A stretch of 64,000 bases of DNA from an uncultured Bacteroidota bacterium (GTDB taxonomy: Bacteria > Bacteroidota > Bacteroidia > 2-12-FULL-35-15): contig CAINDA010000061.1 of NCBI GenBank assembly GCA_903847205.1, positions 124,001 to 188,000 on the forward strand. The letters are read 5' to 3'. Below the pieces are notes generated by a model that worked only from the letters and a program-made list of their open reading frames with translations, did no database searches and was not told the DNA's origin. Position numbers and translations under genes: made by a program. Within the stretch, counting starts at the first letter, position 1. Each line of letters begins with the position of its first letter. Of this stretch, positions 1-7,730 are shown piece by piece.

Positions 1-697
1 CAGGTTTTATTTTGAATAAAACCCCGCATCCTGACCCCGAACAATAATTGCCAGTACCGGTACCGCCATCCGCTGTCATTCCATAAAGAAATGTTCCATC
101 AAAATAAAGGGAGCCCGAAGGGCCGGCACCATTTGACGAACCAGCAAAATCGAGTATTTTGAAATATCCGCTTCCATCGGGCATTATTTTAAAGATTGTT
201 CCATTATTGTGTAAGCCGTTGCCAGAAGTCATTCCATATAGAAAAGTTCCGTCAGAAATCAGGGAGCAAGGACTACTTCCGTTTATTCCATTAAAATCAA
301 ATATTTTAGCATATCCAGTTCCATCAGGCTTTATTTTAAAAATAATTCCGAAACCATTTATCCCCCCGTTTACTGTCGTTCCATATAGAAAAGCTCCTTC
401 TAAAATAAGGTCACAATGAGGATTACCCCCATTTATACCATTGCTTGGAAAGGCAAAGAGCTGACTGTAGCTGGTGCCATCGGGTTTCATTTTAAAAATT
501 GTTCCAGAACTATTTGTCCCGCCAATTGTGGTCGTTCCATAAAGAAAGGTTCCATCAGAAATTAAAGAACTTGTAGGATTTGTACCATCAAGGCCATTTC
601 CGAAATCATGCAGTTTGGTGAATTGTGCGAAGCATTGATTACCTAAATTAAAGAAAGTGCTTGCAAAGATGAGAATGACTGTTGTGATTTTTTTCAT
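1..697 (-). CDS. GloVer-repeat secreted protein, truncated by the window edge
   Basis: Reading leftward from an ATG at 697, an open frame of at least 232 codons runs off the window start. It begins with a lysine-rich, hydrophobic signal peptide (MKKITTVILIFAS...) ending near CFAQ. About four imperfect repeats of 45-60 residues follow, each with the pattern SLISDGTFLYGMT, a Gly/Asn-rich turn, GTIFKIKPDGTGY and a final ILDF. This is the pattern of the choice-of-anchor GloVer repeat family, thought to form a beta-propeller-like exoprotein in Bacteroidota. The C-terminus, where a T9SS sorting domain would be expected, is outside the window. Function unknown; family assignment is good. Confidence 0.8.
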   Translation of the reverse strand, partial: MKKITTVILIFASTFFNLGNQCFAQFTKLHDFGNGLDGTNPTSSLISDGTFLYGTTTIGGTNSSGTIFKMKPDGTSYSQLFAFPSNGINGGNPHCDLILEGAFLYGTTVNGGINGFGIIFKIKPDGTGYAKIFDFNGINGSSPCSLISDGTFLYGMTSGNGLHNNGTIFKIMPDGSGYFKILDFAGSSNGAGPSGSLYFDGTFLYGMTADGGTGTGNYCSGSGCGVLFKIKP

Positions 698-1003
698 GAA
701 TTAATTTTTTTTCGTTTGGCTTTTCGGAATAGCTCTGTTTTTATAATGTTTTCCAATCTTCCGTATTTTTTTGCAAACCTATCCCCAATAAATGGCTTAT
801 CCTAACTGAATACCGAATTCTGAAGAATTTTGCAAAATTATTTGCCTGCGCAGAGTTTTTATAAGCTGTATTAATGAAGCTGGCAAGCCGGTTGGCTCCT
901 TATTTAGAATAAATAAAAATTAAGAAGGAAGGCTTAATTTTAAAACGGAATGATAGAAATTAAACACTGATTAAATAATTGCAGCGGCTTATAAACACAA
1001 CAA

Positions 1004-1030
1004 AAGAGTCCCGCAATTTGCGGGACTCTT
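1004..1030 (-). terminator. Rho-independent terminator, minus strand
   Basis: A near-perfect 12-13 bp hairpin (AAGAGTCCCGCAA pairing with TTGCGGGACTCTT) is followed, on the minus strand, by a T-rich tract (TTTTGTTGTG). It lies just past the stop of the fibronectin-III remnant ending at 1052 and probably once terminated that gene. The 306 bases between 698 and 1003 hold no gene that I can see. Confidence 0.7.
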
Positions 1031-1051
1031 AACAATAGCATCACAGTTTTA

Positions 1052-1255
1052 TTACAAACTCATAGAAGTTGCAACATCGCTGGGAATGCTTTCGCCCAGG
1101 CTATTAATTGAAATTACCCTGAACTGATAGATTACACCCGCAAAAGCCCTGTTTGCATTTAATATTTTATAAAACTGATTAGCAAAATTACCATGCTGTT
1201 CGTCACTGCGGCAATGCTGAACAGTTCTGAGGTAATGCTGTTCTTTGTCGGGCAA
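1052..1255 (-). pseudogene. C-terminal remnant of a fibronectin type III protein
   Basis: The last ~30 residues of this 67-codon frame (about GVIYQFRVISINSLGES to the stop) look like the final strands of a fibronectin type III domain: a Y-x-F-R-V strand, an asparagine turn, GES and PSD. The first ~30 residues instead read through the repeat field that starts at about 1190 (GAACAGCAT units) and resemble no protein. I read this as the 3' end of a broken gene with its own terminator still in place. A small intact protein is possible but less likely. Confidence 0.45.
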
Positions 1256-2110
1256 ATATCTTTAGCAGCTTTATAAAACCGTTAAGCGGCTCAGCAAAAT
1301 GTATTCATACTATCATTTAATTTTACTAAATCAGCAGCTTTAAATCAGCAGCGGAGCAATTCTGGCAGCTTTATGGCGCCGCTAAACAACATTATCCTGA
1401 AATTTATAAAAATTCCGTAAAACTGTTCCGCTGCGCCGTAAAACCGTGCAGCGGCGGCGTAAAACCGTTCGACTTTATCGCAAAGTCGTTCGGCGGCGCA
1501 GTAAAACTGTTCAGCGGCGCCGTAAAGTTGTTCGGCGGCGGGTTAATATTTGCAAATTTATCGCAAACTGTTCAGCGGCGTCACAAAACCGTTCAGCGGC
1601 GTGGGAAAACTGAACAACATTGTAATAAAACCGAACAGCTTTGCAGCGCAGCGGAACGGTTTTATCATAAAGTCGAACAACATTGCGATAAAGTCGAACG
1701 GTTTTGTTTGATTTTTGAAAATTTCGCGATTTTGCTGATCATCATTGTCAAACAGAGGAAGAACATCGATATAAATAGGAACAGCTTCGGCAGCTTTTTG
1801 AAAACTTAGAGGTTTTGCTGAACAGCATTGCAGCAAAGCTGAATAGCTGCGTTATGATGCTGATCAACATCACCTTTATTTTAATCAAGAGGGCTTCAAA
1901 CTCTGCAGCATTGTTATCTCTATGAAGAGCATTGTGATGATGATGAACAGCTTTATTACAAAGCGGAGCAGCATCAGCTCCGGGTTGAAGGGTTTTGTCC
2001 GGTTTTTAATAATAATGAGATTTTGCTGTGCAGCATTGCCAAACAGCGGAACGGTTTTATCAGAAAGCTGAACAACTTTGCAATAAAGCCGGACAAATTG
2101 TATTTATGTT
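1190..2110. repeat. Decayed 21-bp minisatellite field
   Basis: From about 1400 to 1730 the sequence is an imperfect tandem array with a period near 21 bp. The commonest unit is CGTAAAACCGTTCAGCGGCG; later units drift to AAAGTCGAACAACATTGCGAT. Single units with more decay are scattered on either side (1190-1400 and 1730-2110). Because 21 is a multiple of three, both strands stay open in patches and translate as heptads (KTVQRR-type on the plus strand). There are frame breaks, no convincing start and no homology I recognise, so I do not call a gene. Inverted copies occur: the 16 bases at 1472-1487 are the reverse complement of 1689-1704. Confidence 0.75.
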
Positions 2111-2214
2111 TAAGAAGCAATGCGGTATAAATTAAAAATACCAACCCCGAAAATTAGAATTTTGGCAGAGCTTTGCTAAATGATTTTCTAAAAATGAAGA
2201 GTCGCCTGATTTAT

Positions 2215-3117
2215 CTATTTTGCCGCTTTGGTTTTTCTAAACGGTCGGCTTACTAAATAAACACCTATAATAATAAGAGTGCCTGAAATAATTTTGCGTG
2301 TATCTAATGCATCATTTTGATAATAATACACAGCAATAAGCGTGGCAATAAATGGCTGCAGATAAATATAGATGCTTACCACCGAAGGGTTTAAAGCTCT
2401 CAGCGCATAGGTGTTTAAAATGTAAGCGAAAAAAGTGGAAGCTAAAACAACAAATGCAATATCGCGCCAAACGGCCGTTGGCATTGCTGTCCAGTTTATT
2501 TCTTTAAACTCTCTGAAGCCGAAAGGCAGCACATAAAGAAACCCGAATAAAAACACCCATTTTATAATTGTAAAAGTGTTGTATTTTTTCATCAGCGGTT
2601 TTACCAAAACAATATAAGCTGCCCAGGACATTGAGTTAATCAATATCATAGCATCGCAGGTTATAGTTTCGGAGCCGAACGAAAATTTTTTATTGAACAA
2701 AAGCAGCATCACAGCACCCGTTATACCGAACGCAATGCCGGCGATTTTACTGATAGAAATTTTTTCTTTTAAAACCCAGGCCGCAATCAGCAGTACTATA
2801 ATGGGGTTGGATACCATTATAATAGATGCATTAATAGGAGTGGTTAAACTTAATCCTTTCAAAAAAAGCATTTGATTCACTGCTACACCGCATACCGCCA
2901 GCAGTGCAATACGGGGCAGATCTTTTTTGTCGATTTTTTCTTTAACAAATAGTGCGGCGGCAATCCAAAATAAAATTGCAGCGGCGCCTACGCGCATTAA
3001 AACAAAAGCAAAAGGATGCACAAATGCCGGCATCACTTCTTTGGCAATGGAGTAATTGGCACCGTAAATAATGTTTGCCAGTAATAAGGCTAAGTGGGCC
3101 TGCAGAATTTTATTCAT
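2215..3117 (-). CDS. DMT-superfamily permease (EamA family)
   Basis: A 300-residue inner-membrane protein with about ten hydrophobic helices arranged as two EamA halves (roughly residues 7-140 and 152-292). The second half ends with the usual pattern of a helix containing PFIATL, then GTLIIIGVYLVSRP. Length and layout fit drug/metabolite exporters of the EamA (RhaT/YdcZ-like) family; the substrate cannot be read from sequence. It is the last gene of a minus-strand group with the ArsC-like protein, pyruvate kinase and the IPExxxVDY protein. A 72-base gap before it contains a dispersed palindrome, so it may be partly uncoupled from that operon. Confidence 0.88.
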   Translation of the reverse strand: MNKILQAHLALLLANIIYGANYSIAKEVMPAFVHPFAFVLMRVGAAAILFWIAAALFVKEKIDKKDLPRIALLAVCGVAVNQMLFLKGLSLTTPINASIIMVSNPIIVLLIAAWVLKEKISISKIAGIAFGITGAVMLLLFNKKFSFGSETITCDAMILINSMSWAAYIVLVKPLMKKYNTFTIIKWVFLFGFLYVLPFGFREFKEINWTAMPTAVWRDIAFVVLASTFFAYILNTYALRALNPSVVSIYIYLQPFIATLIAVYYYQNDALDTRKIISGTLIIIGVYLVSRPFRKTKAAK

Positions 3118-3135
3118 AAACCTTTTTATAAAGCG

Positions 3136-3168
3136 AGACCTGTAAGGCTTTCAAAACCTGACAGGTCT
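3136..3168. repeat. Dispersed 33-bp palindromic repeat, copy 1
   Basis: An imperfect palindrome (AGACCTGTAAGG, TTTCAAAA, CCTGACAGGTCT) in the gap between the DMT permease and the ArsC-like gene. A near-identical copy, differing at only a few bases, lies at 39504-39536. It is an intergenic REP-like element whose transcript could fold into a hairpin. Confidence 0.75.
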
Positions 3169-3189
3169 AAATAAATGTAATGCAATAAA

Positions 3190-3540
3190 TTATAATACCG
3201 CTTTCGCTTCAGCAACAGTGCTTTTAGAGCTGCCGATAAAAATTTTGCTTCCTGTAATAATTACAGGGCGTTTTAAAAAAGTATATTCTTCGAGAATATA
3301 ATTTTTATAATCATCCTCAGTCAGTTGTTTTTTATCAAGTCCGAGTGTGCGGTATTTAAGGGCGGTGCGGCTGAACAAAGCTTCATAGCTTCCCGCCATT
3401 TTTCGCATTGCCTCTAATTGTACTGGAGTTATTTTTTCAGTTTTTATATCCTGCAGTTCAAACTTTTTAGCCTTTAAGTCAAGCTCATTAATTATTCTAA
3501 CGCAGGTGGAGCAGGAGCTCAGGTGATATATTTTTTCCAT
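3190..3540 (-). CDS. ArsC/Spx-like thioredoxin-fold protein
   Basis: A 116-residue protein of the arsenate reductase/Spx/YffB family. Its N-terminal CSTC motif (Cys10 and Cys13) sits at the thioredoxin-fold active-site turn. The region near residue 60 (LFSRTALKYR) and the RPVI segment near residue 91 match the family. Glutaredoxin-linked ArsC enzymes use one Cys at this site, while Spx-like members have CxxC as here, so a redox-sensing or small thiol-oxidoreductase role is as likely as arsenate reduction. No other ars genes are nearby. The stop of the upstream pyruvate kinase is 16 bases before its start, so the two are probably cotranscribed. Confidence 0.85.
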   Translation of the reverse strand: MEKIYHLSSCSTCVRIINELDLKAKKFELQDIKTEKITPVQLEAMRKMAGSYEALFSRTALKYRTLGLDKKQLTEDDYKNYILEEYTFLKRPVIITGSKIFIGSSKSTVAEAKAVL

Positions 3541-3556
3541 TTTATATTTTTTGCTT

Positions 3557-4990
3557 CTATTCTACCGCGCTGAGTTTAACCATATTTGATTTTCCTTTTT
3601 CGCTTAGCGGCACACTTGCAATATTGATAATTAAATCATTCGATTTAATAAATCCGGTTTTTTTCAAAATAAATTTGATGTCGGCAATGGTATGGTCGGT
3701 GCTGATATTTTTGTCGTAATAAAACCCCTGAACGCCCCATACTAAACTCAGTGTGGTGAGGATGCTGTAATTATCTGTAAAAACATAAATAGCTGCTTTG
3801 GGCCGATGGCTCGATAATTTAAAAGCTGTATAGCCGGAATGTGTCATTGTTATAATTGCGGCGGCCTTGGTGCGCTGTGCCATTTTTGCTGCAGTGTAGC
3901 AGATAGAATCTGAAATAAAACGTTCGTTATGCAGGTTAAGTTCCGGCGCTGCGTTATCGCGGTTATAAATATTGCTTTCCTGTTCAACTCGTTCAATAAT
4001 TTTGGTCATTGCCTCAACCACTTTTGCAGGATGTTTCCCTACTGATGTTTCGGCACTTAACATTACCGCATCGGCTCCGTCCATAACACTGTTGGCAACA
4101 TCATTTACTTCAGCGCGTGAAGGGCTGATATTTGTAATCATGCTTTCCATCATCTGTGTTGCAATAATCACAGGCTTTGATGCTTCCAAACATTTACGCA
4201 CCAGCATTTTTTGAATCACGGGAACTTCCTGCATCGGCACTTCCACGCCTAAGTCGCCGCGGGCTACCATCAGCGCATCAGTTTCTTTAATGATGGCATC
4301 GATATCAAAAACGGCTTCAGGTTTTTCTATTTTGGCTACAACTTTTGTTCTTACATCGTGATCAAACTTCTGAATTATATGTTTTAATTCGATAATATCT
4401 GAAGCGGAGCGGACAAATGAAAGGCCTATCCAGTCAACCTTTTGAGTCAGCGCGAAATCCAAATCTTTTAAATCTTTTTCTGTCAAGCAGGGAAGAGAAA
4501 TTTTTGTGTTGGGCAGGTTTACCCCTTTTTTAGATGACAGAATTCCGCCGTGGCTTACCGTTGCTTTAACTTCATCTTTGCCGTTTGTTTCTATTACTGT
4601 TAATAATATTTTACCGTCATCAATCAAAATAATTTCGCCGGCTTTTACATCTTTCGGAAACTGGGGATAAGTAATGTAAACCCTTTCGGCTGTGCCGATA
4701 CATTCAGTAGTTGTTATCAGAATTTCACTGCCGGCTGTTAATTCTACACCGTTGTTTTCAACCGAACCTATGCGGAGTTTAGGGCCTTGCAAATCGGCAA
4801 GTATTGCGGTATGCGTGCCTAATTTTTTATTTGAATCGCGGATGTTTTTTATCTGCTGAAGCACATCTTCGTAAGTACCGTGCGAAAAATTAATACGGCA
4901 CACATCAGCTCCTGCTTTTATCATTTCTTCTATCACTTCAGCCGATGACGAGGCCGGCCCGAGTGTTACTACAATTTTTGTTCTTTTCAT
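3557..4990 (-). CDS. pyk: Pyruvate kinase
   Basis: Catalyses phosphoenolpyruvate + ADP to pyruvate + ATP. The N-terminus MKRTKIVVTLGPAS is the canonical pyruvate kinase start, so I use the ATG at 4990 and not an upstream in-frame ATG at 5023 that would add 11 atypical residues. Visible signatures are RINFSHG (substrate Arg and K+-binding Asn), ADLQGPKLRIG, the active-site block KIEKPEAV, then MVARGDLGVE and ATQMMESM, followed by the C-terminal allosteric domain. At 477 residues it has the usual length. The IPExxxVDY gene directly upstream is a pairing I know from other Bacteroidota. Confidence 0.97.
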   Translation of the reverse strand: MKRTKIVVTLGPASSSAEVIEEMIKAGADVCRINFSHGTYEDVLQQIKNIRDSNKKLGTHTAILADLQGPKLRIGSVENNGVELTAGSEILITTTECIGTAERVYITYPQFPKDVKAGEIILIDDGKILLTVIETNGKDEVKATVSHGGILSSKKGVNLPNTKISLPCLTEKDLKDLDFALTQKVDWIGLSFVRSASDIIELKHIIQKFDHDVRTKVVAKIEKPEAVFDIDAIIKETDALMVARGDLGVEVPMQEVPVIQKMLVRKCLEASKPVIIATQMMESMITNISPSRAEVNDVANSVMDGADAVMLSAETSVGKHPAKVVEAMTKIIERVEQESNIYNRDNAAPELNLHNERFISDSICYTAAKMAQRTKAAAIITMTHSGYTAFKLSSHRPKAAIYVFTDNYSILTTLSLVWGVQGFYYDKNISTDHTIADIKFILKKTGFIKSNDLIINIASVPLSEKGKSNMVKLSAVE

Positions 4991-5044
4991 TTTTCTTTTA
5001 ATTATTGAAAACCAGCAGCACATTTTTTGTTACTGCCTTATGTT

Positions 5045-5533
5045 TTAGAAAACTAAATTCTTTTTTGATTTAAGCTGGCTGACATCAATATTCACAGCGG
5101 TAAGTACTAAATCTATTTCTTTTATTTTTTTTATAATTTCTGCTGTTTCGCCTTCCTCCATTTCTCCTCTGATTACAAAAAAATAATCCATCTGTTTGTG
5201 TTCAGAAATCAAAATTCCATTTTCTGCTGCCGTTGCTTCTTTAATCCCCTTGTGGAACAAAGTGTGTTCCTTTGAAGCGGCCAGTTTGTTTTCACTTAAG
5301 TTGGAGATAACAAAATATTCTTTAAATTCTTCTGGATTTTGGTACTCAAATAAAGAGAAAAAAGAAGGTGTTTTTTGTCTCCCGGATTTTATCTCCAGGG
5401 GGGCGCCCTTTATAAGATCAAGCTCAAACAGCCTGTTAATAGACCAGCAGAGCCGGTAATCTTTTTCGTGCGAAGAAATGCCGATCAGCACAAAGTCAAA
5501 ATCATATTCTATGTTAAGCGTATGTTTTCCCAA
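5045..5533 (-). CDS. IPExxxVDY family protein
   Basis: A 162-residue protein that I assign to the Bacteroidota-specific IPExxxVDY family. The signature appears as ISEHKQMDYFFVIRGE around residues 105-120, with I-E and M-D-Y in the expected places (Pro replaced by Ser, Val by Met). The N-terminal half (YDFDFVLIGISS, then DYRLCWSINRLF) is also typical. No function is established. It starts the minus-strand operon with pyk and is divergent from the Nif3-like gene, so a promoter region is shared in the 5534-5767 gap. Confidence 0.85.
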   Translation of the reverse strand: MGKHTLNIEYDFDFVLIGISSHEKDYRLCWSINRLFELDLIKGAPLEIKSGRQKTPSFFSLFEYQNPEEFKEYFVISNLSENKLAASKEHTLFHKGIKEATAAENGILISEHKQMDYFFVIRGEMEEGETAEIIKKIKEIDLVLTAVNIDVSQLKSKKNLVF

Positions 5534-5729
5534 AATCCATTTTAAAACAAGGGTAAATTTATAAATCTAATATGAAGAATGGGAGTAAAAAAGATTAAAT
5601 TTTGAAAAGCACTTATAAATACTGGGGAATAGTCGCGCATTGTTTGATGCTGATTAAGCATAAATTTTAGGATTGTAAACAGTTAAAATCATTTTTAATC
5701 ATAAACAATCTGCGCCGGCCTCGTTCTAT

Positions 5730-5745
5730 TAAATTTGTACTTTCG
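5730..5745 (+). promoter_or_regulatory. Candidate Bacteroidota -7 promoter element
   Basis: TAAATTTG at 5730-5737 matches the Bacteroidota sigma-A -7 consensus TAnnTTTG, followed at once by TACTTTCG, a similar near-match. It lies about 30 bases before the ATG of the Nif3-like gene. The distal TTTG-type element is not clear, so this is a prediction only. Confidence 0.4.
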
Positions 5746-5767
5746 TAAAAATATGTAATCAAACCAA

Positions 5768-6862
5768 ATGAAATTAAAAGAAATCACTGACTGCCTGGAG
5801 GAATATGCCCCTTTAGCCTATCAGGAAAGTTATGATAATGCAGGCCTGATCTGTGGCAGCCACAATATGGAAATAACTGCAGCCCTGATTTGTTTAGACA
5901 GCACCGAAGCCGTTATTGACGAGGCAATTGCCAGTGGCTGCAACTTAGTAATTGCTCATCACCCGATTGTGTTTTCAGGGTTAAAAAAATTCAACGGCAA
6001 AAATTATGTCGAAAGAGTTATCATTAAGGCCATACAGAACAATGTAGCCATTTACGCCGCCCATACTAATTTAGATAATGTGTATAACGGAGTAAATGCA
6101 AAAATCGCTGAAAAGCTTGGTTTAATTAATTGCAGGGTACTTGCACCGCAGAAAAATCTGCTGAAAAAACTGGTAACTTTCTGCCCTGAAGAACAGGCAG
6201 AAAAAGTGAGAACAGCTCTGTTTGATGCCGGTGCAGGGCATATTGGGAATTATGACGAATGCAGCTTTTATGCGTCCGGAACCGGCACGTTCCGGGCAGG
6301 TGAGGGTGCCGACCCCTTCGTTGGCGGGATTGGAAAACAGCATCATGAAAATGAAATAAAAATTGAAACCATTTATCCTCAGCACATTGAATCAAAATTG
6401 CTGAAAGCATTATTAAACTCGCATCCTTACGAGGTTCCGGCCTATGACCTTATATCAATCACAAATTCTTACAGCACAATAGGAGCGGGACTTACAGGCG
6501 AACTGCCTGTTGAAGCTGTTGAAATTGATTTTTTGAATCATTTAAAAAACACAATGAAAGCCGGCAGTCTTCGTTACACTGCGCTTCTTGGGAGAAGGGT
6601 TAAGAAAGTTGCAATCTGCGGCGGTTCCGGCAGTTTTCTGTTGAATGATGCCATAAAAAGCGGAGCAGACATCTTTGTTACCGCGGATTTTAAATACCAC
6701 CAGTTTTTTGATGCCGAAAACAAGATTGTCATTGCCGATATTGGTCATTATGAGACAGAACAGTTTACAGTGGAATTATTTTCTGACATTTTAAAGAAAA
6801 AATTCAGTACATTTGCAGTCCTTGTATCAAAAACTAATACAAATCCAGTTAAATATTTATAA
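5768..6862 (+). CDS. Nif3-like dinuclear metal centre protein
   Basis: A 364-residue member of the Nif3/DUF34 (YbgI, YqfO) family, which forms toroidal hexamers with a two-metal centre. The metal-ligand motifs are present: AHHPIVFSG near residue 64, AHTNLDN near residue 98, and the C-terminal IGHYETEQF near residue 327. Its length includes the inserted PII-like domain (about residues 125-230) found in the long YqfO-type members. The biochemical role is unsettled. It is followed after two bases by the zinc-ribbon coiled-coil gene, a conserved neighbour in Bacteroidota, and the pair ends at a terminator at 7651. Confidence 0.93.
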   Translation: MKLKEITDCLEEYAPLAYQESYDNAGLICGSHNMEITAALICLDSTEAVIDEAIASGCNLVIAHHPIVFSGLKKFNGKNYVERVIIKAIQNNVAIYAAHTNLDNVYNGVNAKIAEKLGLINCRVLAPQKNLLKKLVTFCPEEQAEKVRTALFDAGAGHIGNYDECSFYASGTGTFRAGEGADPFVGGIGKQHHENEIKIETIYPQHIESKLLKALLNSHPYEVPAYDLISITNSYSTIGAGLTGELPVEAVEIDFLNHLKNTMKAGSLRYTALLGRRVKKVAICGGSGSFLLNDAIKSGADIFVTADFKYHQFFDAENKIVIADIGHYETEQFTVELFSDILKKKFSTFAVLVSKTNTNPVKYL

Positions 6863-6864
6863 AA

Positions 6865-7629
6865 ATGACAAAAGGTAAAACTGACGAAATTTCAGTAGAG
6901 GAAAAGCTGAGAGCACTGTTTGAATTACAGCAGATAGACTCTAAGATCGATAAAATCAAAACAGTAAGAGGTGAATTGCCTTTAGAAGTAAGAGATCTTG
7001 AAGATTTAGTTGCCGGATTAGAAACCCGTATTGGTCACTTTGCCGATGAATTAAAAGCTTTAGATGATTCAATTGCCGAAAAGAAAAATGTAATTAAAGA
7101 TGCTCAGGCATTAATCAAAAAATACGAAACACAGCAAAGCAAAGTCCGCAATAACCGCGAGTACGATTCGATAACAAAAGAAATAGAATTTCAGAATCTG
7201 GAGATTCAATTAGCTGAAAAACGCATCAAAGAATACAAAGCAAATATTATTTCAAAAAAAGAAATTGCTGAGCATTCTGATGAGGAATTAAAAAGCCGTC
7301 AGAAAGATCTTAAGATCAAGAAAAAAGAATTGGATGAAATAGTTGCAGAAACTGAAAAAGAAGAAGCTGCGCTATTGAAAAAATCAAAAAATTCAGAAGC
7401 TGTAATCGAAGACCGTTTATTGAATGCATACAAACGTATCCGTTCAAACGTAATGAACGGACTGGGTGTTGTTACTGTTGAGCGTGATGCCTGCGGTGGC
7501 TGCTTTAATAAAATCCCGCCTCAGCGCCAGTTAGATATCCGCACTCATAAAAAAGTAATTGTTTGCGAACATTGCGGAAGAATTTTGGTAGATGCTGAAA
7601 TTTTAACCGGAAAACTTGTAAAAGCATAA
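6865..7629 (+). CDS. Coiled-coil protein with C4-type zinc ribbon
   Basis: A 254-residue protein with a long charged coiled coil (about residues 10-180, rich in Lys/Glu with heptad spacing) and a C-terminal C4 zinc ribbon: CGGC near residue 211 and CEHC near residue 234. This is the CT398-like/zf-RING_7 family, usually encoded beside Nif3-like genes, as here with a two-base gap. It probably acts as a scaffold or nucleic-acid-associated protein in the cytoplasm; the exact job is unknown. Confidence 0.92.
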   Translation: MTKGKTDEISVEEKLRALFELQQIDSKIDKIKTVRGELPLEVRDLEDLVAGLETRIGHFADELKALDDSIAEKKNVIKDAQALIKKYETQQSKVRNNREYDSITKEIEFQNLEIQLAEKRIKEYKANIISKKEIAEHSDEELKSRQKDLKIKKKELDEIVAETEKEEAALLKKSKNSEAVIEDRLLNAYKRIRSNVMNGLGVVTVERDACGGCFNKIPPQRQLDIRTHKKVIVCEHCGRILVDAEILTGKLVKA

Positions 7630-7650
7630 AATTAAAACACAATAATTTTA

Positions 7651-7684
7651 AACGCCTTGCTCTTTTAAAGAACAAGGCGTTTTT
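7651..7684 (+). terminator. Rho-independent terminator after the zinc-ribbon gene
   Basis: A strong hairpin (AACGCCTTGCTC, loop TTTTAAA, GAACAAGGCGTT) followed by a T run, 20 bases past the zinc-ribbon stop codon. Confidence 0.85.
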
Positions 7685-7730
7685 GTTTGCGGATTATTTC
7701 TGCATGTTTGAAAGAATCCATTTCTGAATA

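Noticed and set aside
159-419. Plus-strand frame of 86 codons near the left edge
   Set aside because: It is antisense to the GloVer-repeat gene, whose signal peptide and repeats are clear on the minus strand.
1528-1809. Plus-strand 93-codon frame with heptads in the repeat field (and its minus-strand counterpart 1558-1836)
   Set aside because: Both strands are open for the same reason (21-bp period), the frame breaks outside, and the plus start is a TTG within the repeat. Treated as minisatellite.
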